5,693 nucleotides of DNA from Rhodanobacteraceae bacterium (GCA_003233535.1 QIMA01000435.1:1-5693), one strand, 5' to 3'; shown: positions 1-5,691, numbered from the stretch's first letter. A program made the numbers and translations. The notes: generated by a model from the sequence alone, not told the origin.

Positions 1-90
1 GTAGTGGTTCATACACCCGACTGAGGAAAAATCGCTGGGCGATCAAGGGCCTAGCGAGGGCGCGTGAAGTTTATGAAACATCCGGGCTAG
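1..90. repeat. Left arm of a ~90-bp imperfect inverted repeat framing the window
   Basis: Positions 1-78 are the reverse complement of 5614-5691 with one mismatch (A31 against the base paired with C5661). After a short divergent spot (79-81, three bases against two on the other side) the match resumes for nine bases, CCGGGCTAG at 82-90, and then stops. The inner boundary is therefore visible, but the outer one is cut by the window edge, so the true repeat may be longer. It begins only 13 bp beyond the transcarbamylase stop codon. The arm has no long open frame and contains a hairpin (33-40 with 49-56). Possible identities are a dispersed 3'-intergenic repeat, the end of an insertion sequence or MITE, or the boundary of an invertible segment. 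Confidence 0.95.
27..56 (-). terminator. Candidate intrinsic terminator inside the left repeat, facing out of the arginine operon
   Basis: Read on the minus strand, downstream of the transcarbamylase gene, CGCTAGGC (56 to 49) can pair with GCCCAGCG (40 to 33) around an 8-nt loop, with one internal A/C mismatch. It is followed immediately by ATTTTT (32 to 27). A GC-rich stem plus a T-run about 50-75 bp after the stop codon fits a Rho-independent terminator. The mismatch and modest stem length keep the call tentative. Confidence 0.5.
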
Positions 91-103
91 TACCGCGCTT
101 TCC

Positions 104-1108
104 TTAAAATTCGTGGCCGAACAGCCATGCGAGCAGCGCCATCTGCACGTAGAGGCGATTGCCGGCCTGGGTGATCACTCGCGAGCGAGCTGAGTCGAGC
201 ACCTCGGCGGCGATTTCGACGTCGCGGCGCACCGGCAGGCAGTGCATGAAAATGGCGTTGGCTGTGGCCTGATCGAAATGCGCCAGAGTTGGCATCCAGT
301 TAGCCAATGCTGGCTCATCGGCGGGTGCCGCTGCCGCCGTCGCCCCCCAAGCCTTGGCGTACAGCACCTGGCAGCCACTGAGCGCCTCAGCCTGATCGCG
401 GGTTTGCGTGACCGACCCGCCGCTGGCGCTCGCCAGCTCCTGTGCTTGCGCCATCACTCCGGGCGCCAACTCATAGCCTATCGGCGCGGCCACGCTGATC
501 TGGCAGCCCATTGCGGCTGCGCTGAGCAGCACCGAGTTGGGCACGGCACGCGGTAGACGCTTGATATGCGGCGCCCAGCTCAATGCGATTCTGGTGCCGG
601 CACAGGCCCCGAACTCTTCCTGCACGGTGAGCATGTCAGCCATGCCCTGACACGGATGCTCGCGCGCCGATTCCAGATTCAGTACTGGTACTGAGGCGTG
701 GCGTTTAAAGGCCTGCAGCACCTGATCGGCATCTTCTTCCGCAACGGTGCCGGTGCGTGAAAAAGCGCGTACGCCGAGGCCATCCAAATACTGGCTCAGC
801 ACCGGCGCGGCCTCGCGAACGTGCTCCGGCTTATCGGCATCCATGCGCACGCCGTCTGCGGTTTCCAGCTGCCAGGTGCTGGCGCCGACATCGAGCGCCA
901 GCGCGCGGCCGCCCAAGCGGTGACAGGCTTGATCCATCGACGTGCGCGTGCGCAGTGAGGGATCGGCAAACAGCAGTCCTATGGACTTGCCCGCCAGCAG
1001 CGGCTTCGCGCCGGACTGCTTGAGTTGTGCTGCATGGGCTAACACGCGCGCCGCGTTAGTCGCGCCGAGGTCGGCAAAGGCCGCCAAATGACGAATGCTC
1101 TGACTCAT
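104..1108 (-). CDS. argF': Acylornithine transcarbamylase, predicted N-succinyl-L-ornithine specific
   Basis: A 334-residue enzyme predicted to transfer the carbamoyl group from carbamoyl phosphate to acylated ornithine, giving N-succinyl- (or N-acetyl-) citrulline in cytoplasmic arginine biosynthesis. The carbamoyl-phosphate loop reads SLRTRTS (51-57), where ordinary ArgF has STRTR. HPCQ (151-154), HCLP (289-292) and NRLYVQ (317-322) are present. Trp79 and the segment MDADKPEH (89-96) match the acylornithine branch. Pro94 aligns with Pro90 of the Bacteroides fragilis succinylornithine enzyme, where the Xanthomonas acetylornithine enzyme has Glu92; that position is known to set acyl specificity. 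WAPH (178-181) and AVPNS (188-192) also look Bacteroides-like. The position of the Xanthomonas carboxylated lysine is Glu298 here. The start is supported by GGAGG four bases upstream and an ATGA overlap with the preceding aminotransferase gene, implying translational coupling. The family is confident; succinyl specificity is inference from one residue plus overall resemblance. Confidence 0.9.
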   Translation of the reverse strand: MSQSIRHLAAFADLGATNAARVLAHAAQLKQSGAKPLLAGKSIGLLFADPSLRTRTSMDQACHRLGGRALALDVGASTWQLETADGVRMDADKPEHVREAAPVLSQYLDGLGVRAFSRTGTVAEEDADQVLQAFKRHASVPVLNLESAREHPCQGMADMLTVQEEFGACAGTRIALSWAPHIKRLPRAVPNSVLLSAAAMGCQISVAAPIGYELAPGVMAQAQELASASGGSVTQTRDQAEALSGCQVLYAKAWGATAAAAPADEPALANWMPTLAHFDQATANAIFMHCLPVRRDVEIAAEVLDSARSRVITQAGNRLYVQMALLAWLFGHEF

Positions 1109-2241
1109 GCTGCCTCCAGCGTTGCGCAGGCTTCGATCATTGCTGTGACCGCAGCTTCACTGAGATTCAACGGCGGCATCAGCCTTAACAGCCATGGATC
1201 CACCGCCGCACCGCTGAGCATGCCGCGCGCATACAAATGCGCGCGCAATCGAGCCGCCTGCTGACTGGTTTGCAACCCCAGCAGCAGTCCCTCGCCGCGC
1301 ACGTGCTGCACCCACGGCCCCGGCAGTTCCTGCTTGAGTCGGGCGCCCAAGGCCGCTGCGCGCTCAACCAGATTCTCGTCGGCAATCACCTGCAGGGTTG
1401 CCAGGAGAGCTGCGCAGGCCAACGGTCCGCCACCGAAGGTGCTACCCAAATCGCCGGGCGCAAGGCTGGAGCCGATCGCATCGGACATCAGCACCGCACC
1501 CATAGGTACGCCGGATGCCAGTCCCTTAGCTAGGGTGATGAAGTCGGGCTGGATGCCCATCAGTTGCGCACCGAAGGGCGACCCAAGCCGGCCCATGCCG
1601 GTTTGAATCTCATCGCAAATTAGAAAACAGCCATGCGCTCGGGCCAGCTGTGCGACGCGCTTGAACCAGGCTGCCGGTGCCGTGCGGATTCCGGCCATGG
1701 ACTGAATCGGCTCGACGATGACGGCAGCGAACTCGGACCAGGGCACGGTCTCCAGAGCCTCTAGGTCGGCAAACGGCAGCCGCTGCACGTCGGCCAGCTG
1801 GTTTTCATAGGGCGCGCTAATGGATGGGTCGTCAGTGACCGACAGGGCCAACAGCGTGCGTCCATGCCAGCCGCCCTCGAAGGACAACAAACGCTTCCTA
1901 CCGCTCAGTTTCAGCGCCAGCTTTAGGGCATTTTCGTTGGCTTCGGCGCCAGAATTCACAAAGAACACGCGGCTAACGCCGGCACCTTGGGCAAACTCTG
2001 CCAGCGCGTCGGCTGCCTGATCGCGAATTGCCAATTCTCCGGCAGTGGAATAGAACAGTAGGCGCGAAGCCTGGGCGCTGATCGCTGCAACCACCGTGGG
2101 GTGACTGTGTCCGGTTAGCGCTACGCAGTGACCGCCGTAGTAGTCGAACCAGGATTTGCCGCTGGTGTCGTACACACGATCGCCGACACCGCGGTCGAGG
2201 AGAAATGGGAAGGGTTGGTAACCGCTGACTAAGGCGTTCAT
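1105..2241 (-). CDS. argD: Acetyl-/succinylornithine aminotransferase, class III PLP-dependent
   Basis: A 378-residue fold-type I aminotransferase, slightly short for ArgD (about 390-405). It is expected to make acylated ornithine from the acylglutamate semialdehyde using glutamate, the step just before the transcarbamylase encoded next. Visible motifs are NSGAEAN (96-102, cofactor phosphate), WHGRT (125-129), VEPIQ (176-180), DEIQTGMGR (210-218; Asp210 contacts the PLP ring nitrogen), LAKGL (237-241; Lys239 forms the Schiff base) and STFGGGPLA (267-275). The N-terminal YYGGHCVALTGHSHP (34-48) resembles, from memory, the YGGH form of Bacteroidetes enzymes rather than the usual proteobacterial ArgD. 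It is first in the leftward operon and its stop overlaps the next start. No Shine-Dalgarno sequence is visible before the ATG, yet the N-terminus aligns well, so translation may be weak or leaderless. A catabolic AstC role is less likely beside a transcarbamylase. Confidence 0.9.
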   Translation of the reverse strand: MNALVSGYQPFPFLLDRGVGDRVYDTSGKSWFDYYGGHCVALTGHSHPTVVAAISAQASRLLFYSTAGELAIRDQAADALAEFAQGAGVSRVFFVNSGAEANENALKLALKLSGRKRLLSFEGGWHGRTLLALSVTDDPSISAPYENQLADVQRLPFADLEALETVPWSEFAAVIVEPIQSMAGIRTAPAAWFKRVAQLARAHGCFLICDEIQTGMGRLGSPFGAQLMGIQPDFITLAKGLASGVPMGAVLMSDAIGSSLAPGDLGSTFGGGPLACAALLATLQVIADENLVERAAALGARLKQELPGPWVQHVRGEGLLLGLQTSQQAARLRAHLYARGMLSGAAVDPWLLRLMPPLNLSEAAVTAMIEACATLEAA

Positions 2242-2305
2242 AAATATTGCATGAAATCCGAATTAAGTGCATATTATTCGTACCTGAGGCATCTGGCAAG
2301 ACCCC
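2242..2305. promoter_or_regulatory. Divergent control region between argD and argR
   Basis: These 64 bp separate the two divergent start codons and are clearly more AT-rich than the surrounding genes. Both promoters must lie here or inside the gene starts. For argR a weak candidate is TTGCAT (2247-2252) with TATTAT (2272-2277) and a 19-bp spacer. The pentamer TGCAT occurs twice, at 2248-2252 and 2268-2272, exactly 20 bp apart or about two helical turns. An autoregulated repressor divergent from its target operon is a common arrangement, so ArgR binding here is a reasonable inference. The -10/-35 assignments are tentative. Confidence 0.6.
2252..2265. promoter_or_regulatory. Candidate ARG box (ArgR operator half-site pair)
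   Basis: TGAAATCCGAATTA compares with the Escherichia coli ARG-box core TGAAT-N4-ATTCA at 7 of 10 defined positions. A second, less regular site, TGCATATTATTCG at 2268-2280, has two good half-sites but a 3-bp rather than 4-bp spacer. Paired boxes about 20 bp apart suit an ArgR hexamer. The match is by eye against an E. coli consensus, and the DNA specificity of this ArgR is unknown. Confidence 0.35.
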
Positions 2306-2737
2306 ATGCATCAAGAGCTCGATCAAGCCCTACTCGATCTAGTCAACTCCGAAACTATTCCGGATCAAGCAGTATTGGGCCAACGGCTGACTCAGCTGGG
2401 CCTGGAAGTGAGTCAGCCGAGCCTGTCACGGCGGCTGCGGCGGCTGAATATAGTCAAGCGAGACGGGCACTATAGGCATGATCCGTCCGAGGCACCGCTC
2501 AAACCAACCGTTCGACTATTCCCTGCGCCACCCAATTTACTCATACTGAAAACCCAGCCAGGATTCGCCCAGGCCGTGGGCGCGGTTATTGACGACAAAC
2601 CCTTGCCTGGCCAGGTCGGCACGGTGGCCGGAGACGACACCGTCATGGTGGTGTTAGGCGACCCCAACGAAATGGAGGCCGCCATTGAGGACGGTCGACG
2701 TCGATTTGGCGCCGTCGTCGTCAGCGCAACTGAGTAG
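2306..2737 (+). CDS. argR: Arginine repressor ArgR
   Basis: A 143-residue transcriptional regulator, slightly shorter than typical ArgR (about 150-156). ArgR proteins form hexamers that bind L-arginine and repress arginine-biosynthesis genes at ARG boxes. Residues about 5-50 form the winged helix-turn-helix domain, with SQPSLSRRLRRL (36-47) as the recognition-helix region, equivalent to the SQATVSR-type motif in relatives. The C-terminal arginine-binding and oligomerisation domain shows LLILKTQPGFAQAV (78-91) and the hallmark GTVAGDDT (105-112), whose paired aspartates contact arginine. An in-frame TGA at 2285-2287 limits the start to this ATG; the ribosome-binding site is weak. It is divergent from the argD/transcarbamylase operon, its likely target, and is followed after 35 bp by the large signalling gene, with which it may be cotranscribed. 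Confidence 0.92.
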   Translation: MHQELDQALLDLVNSETIPDQAVLGQRLTQLGLEVSQPSLSRRLRRLNIVKRDGHYRHDPSEAPLKPTVRLFPAPPNLLILKTQPGFAQAVGAVIDDKPLPGQVGTVAGDDTVMVVLGDPNEMEAAIEDGRRRFGAVVVSATE

Positions 2738-2772
2738 ACTAGGTCACTGTTTCCTCACCACTTGGGTGAACA

Positions 2773-5136
2773 ATGGCCTCTGCGGACTCCGCCCTAGCAT
2801 CGCTCGTAGACCTTACCAAGGGGACCATCGCCGACATCAAAGCTATAGCTACCGGCACTTGGGACGTGTCGACGGCTGAGTTATGCGACAGCAACCTGGA
2901 GCGGCTGGTCGACTCCGCAGCTAACTTAGAACTTGGCCCTCTGCAAGACCCAGCCCTCGATCTCTACGCCTACTTCGGTGTCTTCGCCGAAGGCGCCCTG
3001 GTCCCCAGTCAAGCGCAGAAGCTGGAGCTCAGCCGGCTGTGTGCCGAGCTAAAACGCGGCTTGGCCGAAGCAGTTCCGGCTGTCGCGGCGACCACGTTGG
3101 CCCCGGTATACGGCTTGCGCACCGAGTTGCAGCCGCCCACCGAACTGGTCGAGCAGTTCGCCCAGGAGGGCTACCGACTGCAGTGGTTTGACGATGGCGA
3201 CGGCTTCGCCGCGGCGGTGCGCCTTGAGCTGCCCAAAGCCGTGCTTGCGGACACGTCGTTGATTCAATCGATCGGTGAAACGCTGGACGTGGTCGCTGAC
3301 AACGATCCGGAGTCCACCCACGTGCCTCTGGTCGCACTCAGTGCGAAGCAAAACACCGAGAGCCGTCTACAGGCGCTGGTGGGCGGCGCAGATCTATACG
3401 TCGCCAAGATTGATGACCGCCGCCTGGCGCGTAAGGTCAACGAACTGATTCGAACAGAGAGTCAGGCGCCTTTCCGCGTACTGATTGCTGATGACGATCG
3501 CTCAATCGCCGAACTGTGCGCCCACATCTTGCGCCGATCAGGCATGCAAATTCGGCAGATCCTTGAGGCCGATCAAGTCGTTGAAGCGGTCACTGAGTTT
3601 AGGCCGGACTTGGTCCTAATGGATCTGTATATGCCCGGGCAAGACGGCGTCAGCCTGACCATGGAACTGCGCGAGCGCGCCGATGCGGCCGTGCTTCCCA
3701 TCGTTTTCCTCTCTGGCGAAAAAAGCGAAGACGCCCGCTTTCAAGCGATTCAAGCAGGCGGCGACGACTTTTTGACCAAACCTATACGCCCCAGACATTT
3801 GGTGGCGGCGGTGCGCAGCCGGATCAAGCGTGCGCGCGTACTGAGCCGGCAAATCAGCACACAACCCAGCGCCAGGGAGGTCAGCAGCAGCGGCCAAGTG
3901 CGTCGTGGCCAATTTCTTTCCAGCCTGAGTGACGCCCACGCGCGCCCTGCCTCGGACGGAGTGACGGTGCTTTGCGCGCTCGCGGTGGATCAGGCGGAGA
4001 GTCTCGACGCGGATATGGGCTTGGCCGCAAAACACGATTTGGAGCAGGCGTTGGCTCAGCGTTTAATGCGGGCATGCGCCGAACAGGATCTACTCTGCCT
4101 GTGGCAAGAATTCGGTTTCGGTCTGCTGCTGCGAGACTGCCCGCGCAGCCGCGTGGGTGAACTGACAGAGCGAATGCGTGCTGCTGTCGGCGCTCAGCCG
4201 ATCAAAATCCACAACCAGGATACCAAGCTGAGCATCAGTATTGGCATCGCACCACAGCCGCGCAGCGGCACAGGCGGCGTCGATCTGTGGATCGCCAGCG
4301 CATTCTCGGCGCTGGGTACCGCGCAGCGACTCGGCGGCAATCGGGTTGAGGGAATGCTTAGCGATGACGACGAGTTGCCGCCGGAGAAGGTGTTATGGCT
4401 GCGCGAGTTGCTGAAGATAGCGGCGACCGGCATCGGAGTCGGTACCGAGTTTCAGCCGCTGGTCCCGCTGCGCGGACACGATCCCGGCCATTACGCCCTA
4501 CTCCAGTATCTGCGCGATCGCCGGCAGCCACTGGGTGGCGTATCCCGATCTGAGTATCTGCGTGTCGCGCGTGACTTGAAGGTGGTTCCGCAGATCGAGC
4601 GCATCGGGCTGTTTCGCGCCTTCGAGGCGTTGGATGATCAGCGCTCACGCAACCGCGCTGCCGATGTGCTGGTGCCGTTAGACTTGGCATCTGTGGACCG
4701 CAGTTTGATGAATTGGCTGGATGGCGAACTCAAACGCCGTCGCTACCAGGGCCAATCGATGAGCGTGGAGTTTGACGCTGAGATTCTGCTTGAACGCCCT
4801 GCCCTGCTGGGCATCGTCAAGCAGCTACGTCAGTCTGGCGTGAAGACTCTAGTCAGCGATCGCAGTGGCCAACTGCAGCGATTGCAGCAGTTTCGTAAAA
4901 TGCCTATCGATGGCGTGCGCATGCCGGTCGGTACGCTACTGGCGGCGCCGATCGAGTTGGTCAACCAGATGATTGAAGACTGGCGCCAGCCGGGAAAGAT
5001 CTTGATCGCGGACGGCGTCGATGAGGTATCTTTGTTGGCCAGCCTGTGGAATCTGGGCGTAGATTACCTTCAGGGCAACGCGGTCGCCACCTCAGGTCCA
5101 CGACTAGATTTCGACTTCTCTGAGATCAACGGCTAG
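2773..5136 (+). CDS. Response regulator with two receiver-like domains and degenerate GGDEF-EAL
   Basis: A 787-residue protein without signal peptide or membrane segments, so probably cytoplasmic. Residues 1-110 are helical-looking and unrecognised; no histidine occurs before residue 183, which argues against an HPt domain. Residues about 113-228 resemble a receiver with Asp160, Ser190 and Lys212 but without the acidic pair on strand 1. Residues about 233-352 are a canonical receiver: acidic cluster Asp240-242, phosphoacceptor Asp284 in LMDLYMPG, Ser314 and Lys336. About 375-530 is GGDEF-like, with the signature reading LWQEF (443-447) and SISIGIA retained (487-493). About 538-785 is EAL-like: YALLQ (574-578) replaces EALxR, SDRSGQ (695-700) replaces DDFGTG, and PID (711-713) replaces KID. 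Neither c-di-GMP synthesis nor hydrolysis is expected; a FimX-like nucleotide sensor or protein-interaction role is possible. An in-frame TGA at 2767-2769 and GGGTG at 2764-2768 support the start. Its 35-bp spacing suggests cotranscription with argR. Confidence 0.88.
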   Translation: MASADSALASLVDLTKGTIADIKAIATGTWDVSTAELCDSNLERLVDSAANLELGPLQDPALDLYAYFGVFAEGALVPSQAQKLELSRLCAELKRGLAEAVPAVAATTLAPVYGLRTELQPPTELVEQFAQEGYRLQWFDDGDGFAAAVRLELPKAVLADTSLIQSIGETLDVVADNDPESTHVPLVALSAKQNTESRLQALVGGADLYVAKIDDRRLARKVNELIRTESQAPFRVLIADDDRSIAELCAHILRRSGMQIRQILEADQVVEAVTEFRPDLVLMDLYMPGQDGVSLTMELRERADAAVLPIVFLSGEKSEDARFQAIQAGGDDFLTKPIRPRHLVAAVRSRIKRARVLSRQISTQPSAREVSSSGQVRRGQFLSSLSDAHARPASDGVTVLCALAVDQAESLDADMGLAAKHDLEQALAQRLMRACAEQDLLCLWQEFGFGLLLRDCPRSRVGELTERMRAAVGAQPIKIHNQDTKLSISIGIAPQPRSGTGGVDLWIASAFSALGTAQRLGGNRVEGMLSDDDELPPEKVLWLRELLKIAATGIGVGTEFQPLVPLRGHDPGHYALLQYLRDRRQPLGGVSRSEYLRVARDLKVVPQIERIGLFRAFEALDDQRSRNRAADVLVPLDLASVDRSLMNWLDGELKRRRYQGQSMSVEFDAEILLERPALLGIVKQLRQSGVKTLVSDRSGQLQRLQQFRKMPIDGVRMPVGTLLAAPIELVNQMIEDWRQPGKILIADGVDEVSLLASLWNLGVDYLQGNAVATSGPRLDFDFSEING

Positions 5137-5211
5137 CGAGCGATTCGGTCAGGCTGCAGAGCCGAAATGGAATCAAACGGGACAATCCGTAGGTGATTTG
5201 GGTTAATTCTT

Positions 5212-5230
5212 ATTGACACGCATTCTCATT
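5212..5230. promoter_or_regulatory. Fur-box-like operator upstream of bfd
   Basis: On the minus strand the core reads TGAGAAT-G-CGTGTCA (5228 to 5214), matching the 7-1-7 Fur consensus TGATAAT-N-ATTATCA at 10 of 14 positions, with the left half nearly perfect. It overlaps the -35 element and spacer of the bfd promoter, the expected place for repression by iron-loaded Fur. bfd genes are commonly induced by iron starvation, which supports the call. No binding has been shown. Confidence 0.6.
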
Positions 5231-5242
5231 CGCGCGTAGGAT
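5213..5242 (+). promoter_or_regulatory. Sigma-70-type promoter of bfd
   Basis: A perfect -35 hexamer TTGACA (5213-5218) is followed after 18 bp by TAGGAT (5237-5242), four of six matches to TATAAT. Transcription would start near 5249, leaving a leader of about 37 nt before the bfd ATG. This gives bfd its own transcription unit, separated by 149 bp from the signalling gene, and the overlapping Fur-like site suggests iron control. Confidence 0.6.
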
Positions 5243-5285
5243 TGCATTCGTCCGGGACGGACGACGGAATGAGGTCGCTACTAGC

Positions 5286-5504
5286 ATGTATGTATGTGTG
5301 TGCAATGGCGTTACTGAAGCCATGATTGAAGACGCGGCCAACTCTGGCGCGCGCAATCTGCAACAGCTGCAAGTGATGACCGGCACCGCCAGCGGCTGCG
5401 GCAGCTGCGCAGACGCCGCCGAGGCTGTATTGAAGTCGGCGCGTGCGAATTCACGCGTGTCTTGGCTCAGCGTCGAAATACCGGTCTACGGCTTGCCCGC
5501 TTAA
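5286..5504 (+). CDS. bfd: Bacterioferritin-associated ferredoxin Bfd ([2Fe-2S] protein)
   Basis: A 72-residue small iron-sulfur protein. Bfd binds bacterioferritin and passes electrons to its haem, reducing stored ferric iron so that it can be released when iron is scarce. MYVCVCNGVTE at the N-terminus and GCGSC at 37-41 supply the four cluster ligands Cys4, Cys6, Cys38 and Cys41, in the spacing of the BFD-like [2Fe-2S] family. E. coli Bfd is about 64 residues; the extra length here is a C-terminal tail after about residue 50 without a recognisable motif. The start follows GAGG (5271-5274) at an 11-nt spacing, slightly long. No bacterioferritin gene lies in the window, so its partner must be elsewhere. 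The promoter with a Fur-like operator fits an iron-starvation role. It appears unrelated in function to the arginine genes. Confidence 0.93.
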   Translation: MYVCVCNGVTEAMIEDAANSGARNLQQLQVMTGTASGCGSCADAAEAVLKSARANSRVSWLSVEIPVYGLPA

Positions 5505-5505
5505 G

Positions 5506-5531
5506 GCTTTCGTTATTCGCTTTCGTTATTC
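5506..5531 (+). repeat. Perfect 13-bp tandem duplication downstream of bfd
   Basis: GCTTTCGTTATTC occurs twice back to back (5506-5518 and 5519-5531), starting one base after the bfd stop codon. No other copy was noticed in the window. It may simply be a slippage product or a two-copy short tandem repeat; no function is evident. Confidence 0.9.
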
Positions 5532-5582
5532 AGATCGCGCCAGCCGTCGCTGCGATCCCCCAGGCCCTTCCACACAACTCGA

Positions 5583-5599
5583 CCGCTTGTCACAGGCGG
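5583..5599 (+). other. Compact hairpin downstream of bfd
   Basis: CCGCTTG (5583-5589) can pair with CAGGCGG (5593-5599) around a three-base loop, giving a seven-pair stem with one G-U wobble as RNA. It lies just inside the right inverted repeat. No T-run follows directly, so on its own it is a poor terminator; it could protect the bfd transcript 3' end. Confidence 0.35.
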
Positions 5600-5602
5600 C
5601 CT

Positions 5603-5691
5603 CTAGCCCGGAATTTCATAAACTTCACGCGCCCTCGCTAGGCCCTTGATCGCCCAGCGACTTTTCCTCAGTCGGGTGTATGAACCACTAC
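5603..5691. repeat. Right arm of the ~90-bp inverted repeat
   Basis: This is the reverse complement of 1-90: 77 of the outer 78 positions agree, then comes a two-base against three-base difference, then nine matching bases ending at 5603. Only two bases of the window lie outside it. It starts 98 bp after the bfd stop codon. Because the arms differ at several positions they are two separately evolved copies, not one sequence folded back by an assembly error. Confidence 0.95.
5636..5665 (+). terminator. Candidate intrinsic terminator inside the right repeat, facing out of bfd
   Basis: CGCTAGGC (5636-5643) can pair with GCCCAGCG (5652-5659) around an 8-nt loop, with one A/C mismatch, followed by ACTTTT (5660-5665). 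It is the mirror counterpart of the hairpin in the left arm. The only base difference between the outer 78 bp of the two arms falls here, shortening the T-run from five to four. Confidence 0.45.

Noticed and set aside
1973..2326. 117-codon minus-strand open frame across the argD/argR gap
   Set aside because: It overlaps the well-supported argD start region in another frame, has arginine-rich low-quality composition typical of a shadow frame, and shows no family motif.
2251..2475. 74-codon plus-strand frame starting in the control region
   Set aside because: It overlaps argR in another frame, and argR has clear HTH and arginine-binding motifs while this frame has none.
2773..3100. HPt phosphotransfer domain at the N-terminus of the signalling protein
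   Set aside because: The helical character suggested it, but there is no histidine before residue 183, so the phosphoacceptor is absent.
5144..5166. Terminator after the signalling gene
   Set aside because: TTCGG and CCGAA can pair, but the stem is five pairs with a 13-nt loop and no T-run, too weak to call.
5533..5557. Hairpin GATCGC/GCGATC as bfd terminator
   Set aside because: A six-pair stem with an 11-12 nt loop followed by C-rich sequence rather than T; the hairpin inside the right repeat is a better candidate.
5443..5649. 68-codon plus-strand frame running from bfd into the right repeat
   Set aside because: It overlaps the bfd 3' end out of frame, crosses the tandem duplication and a repeat that looks non-coding, and shows no recognisable domain.
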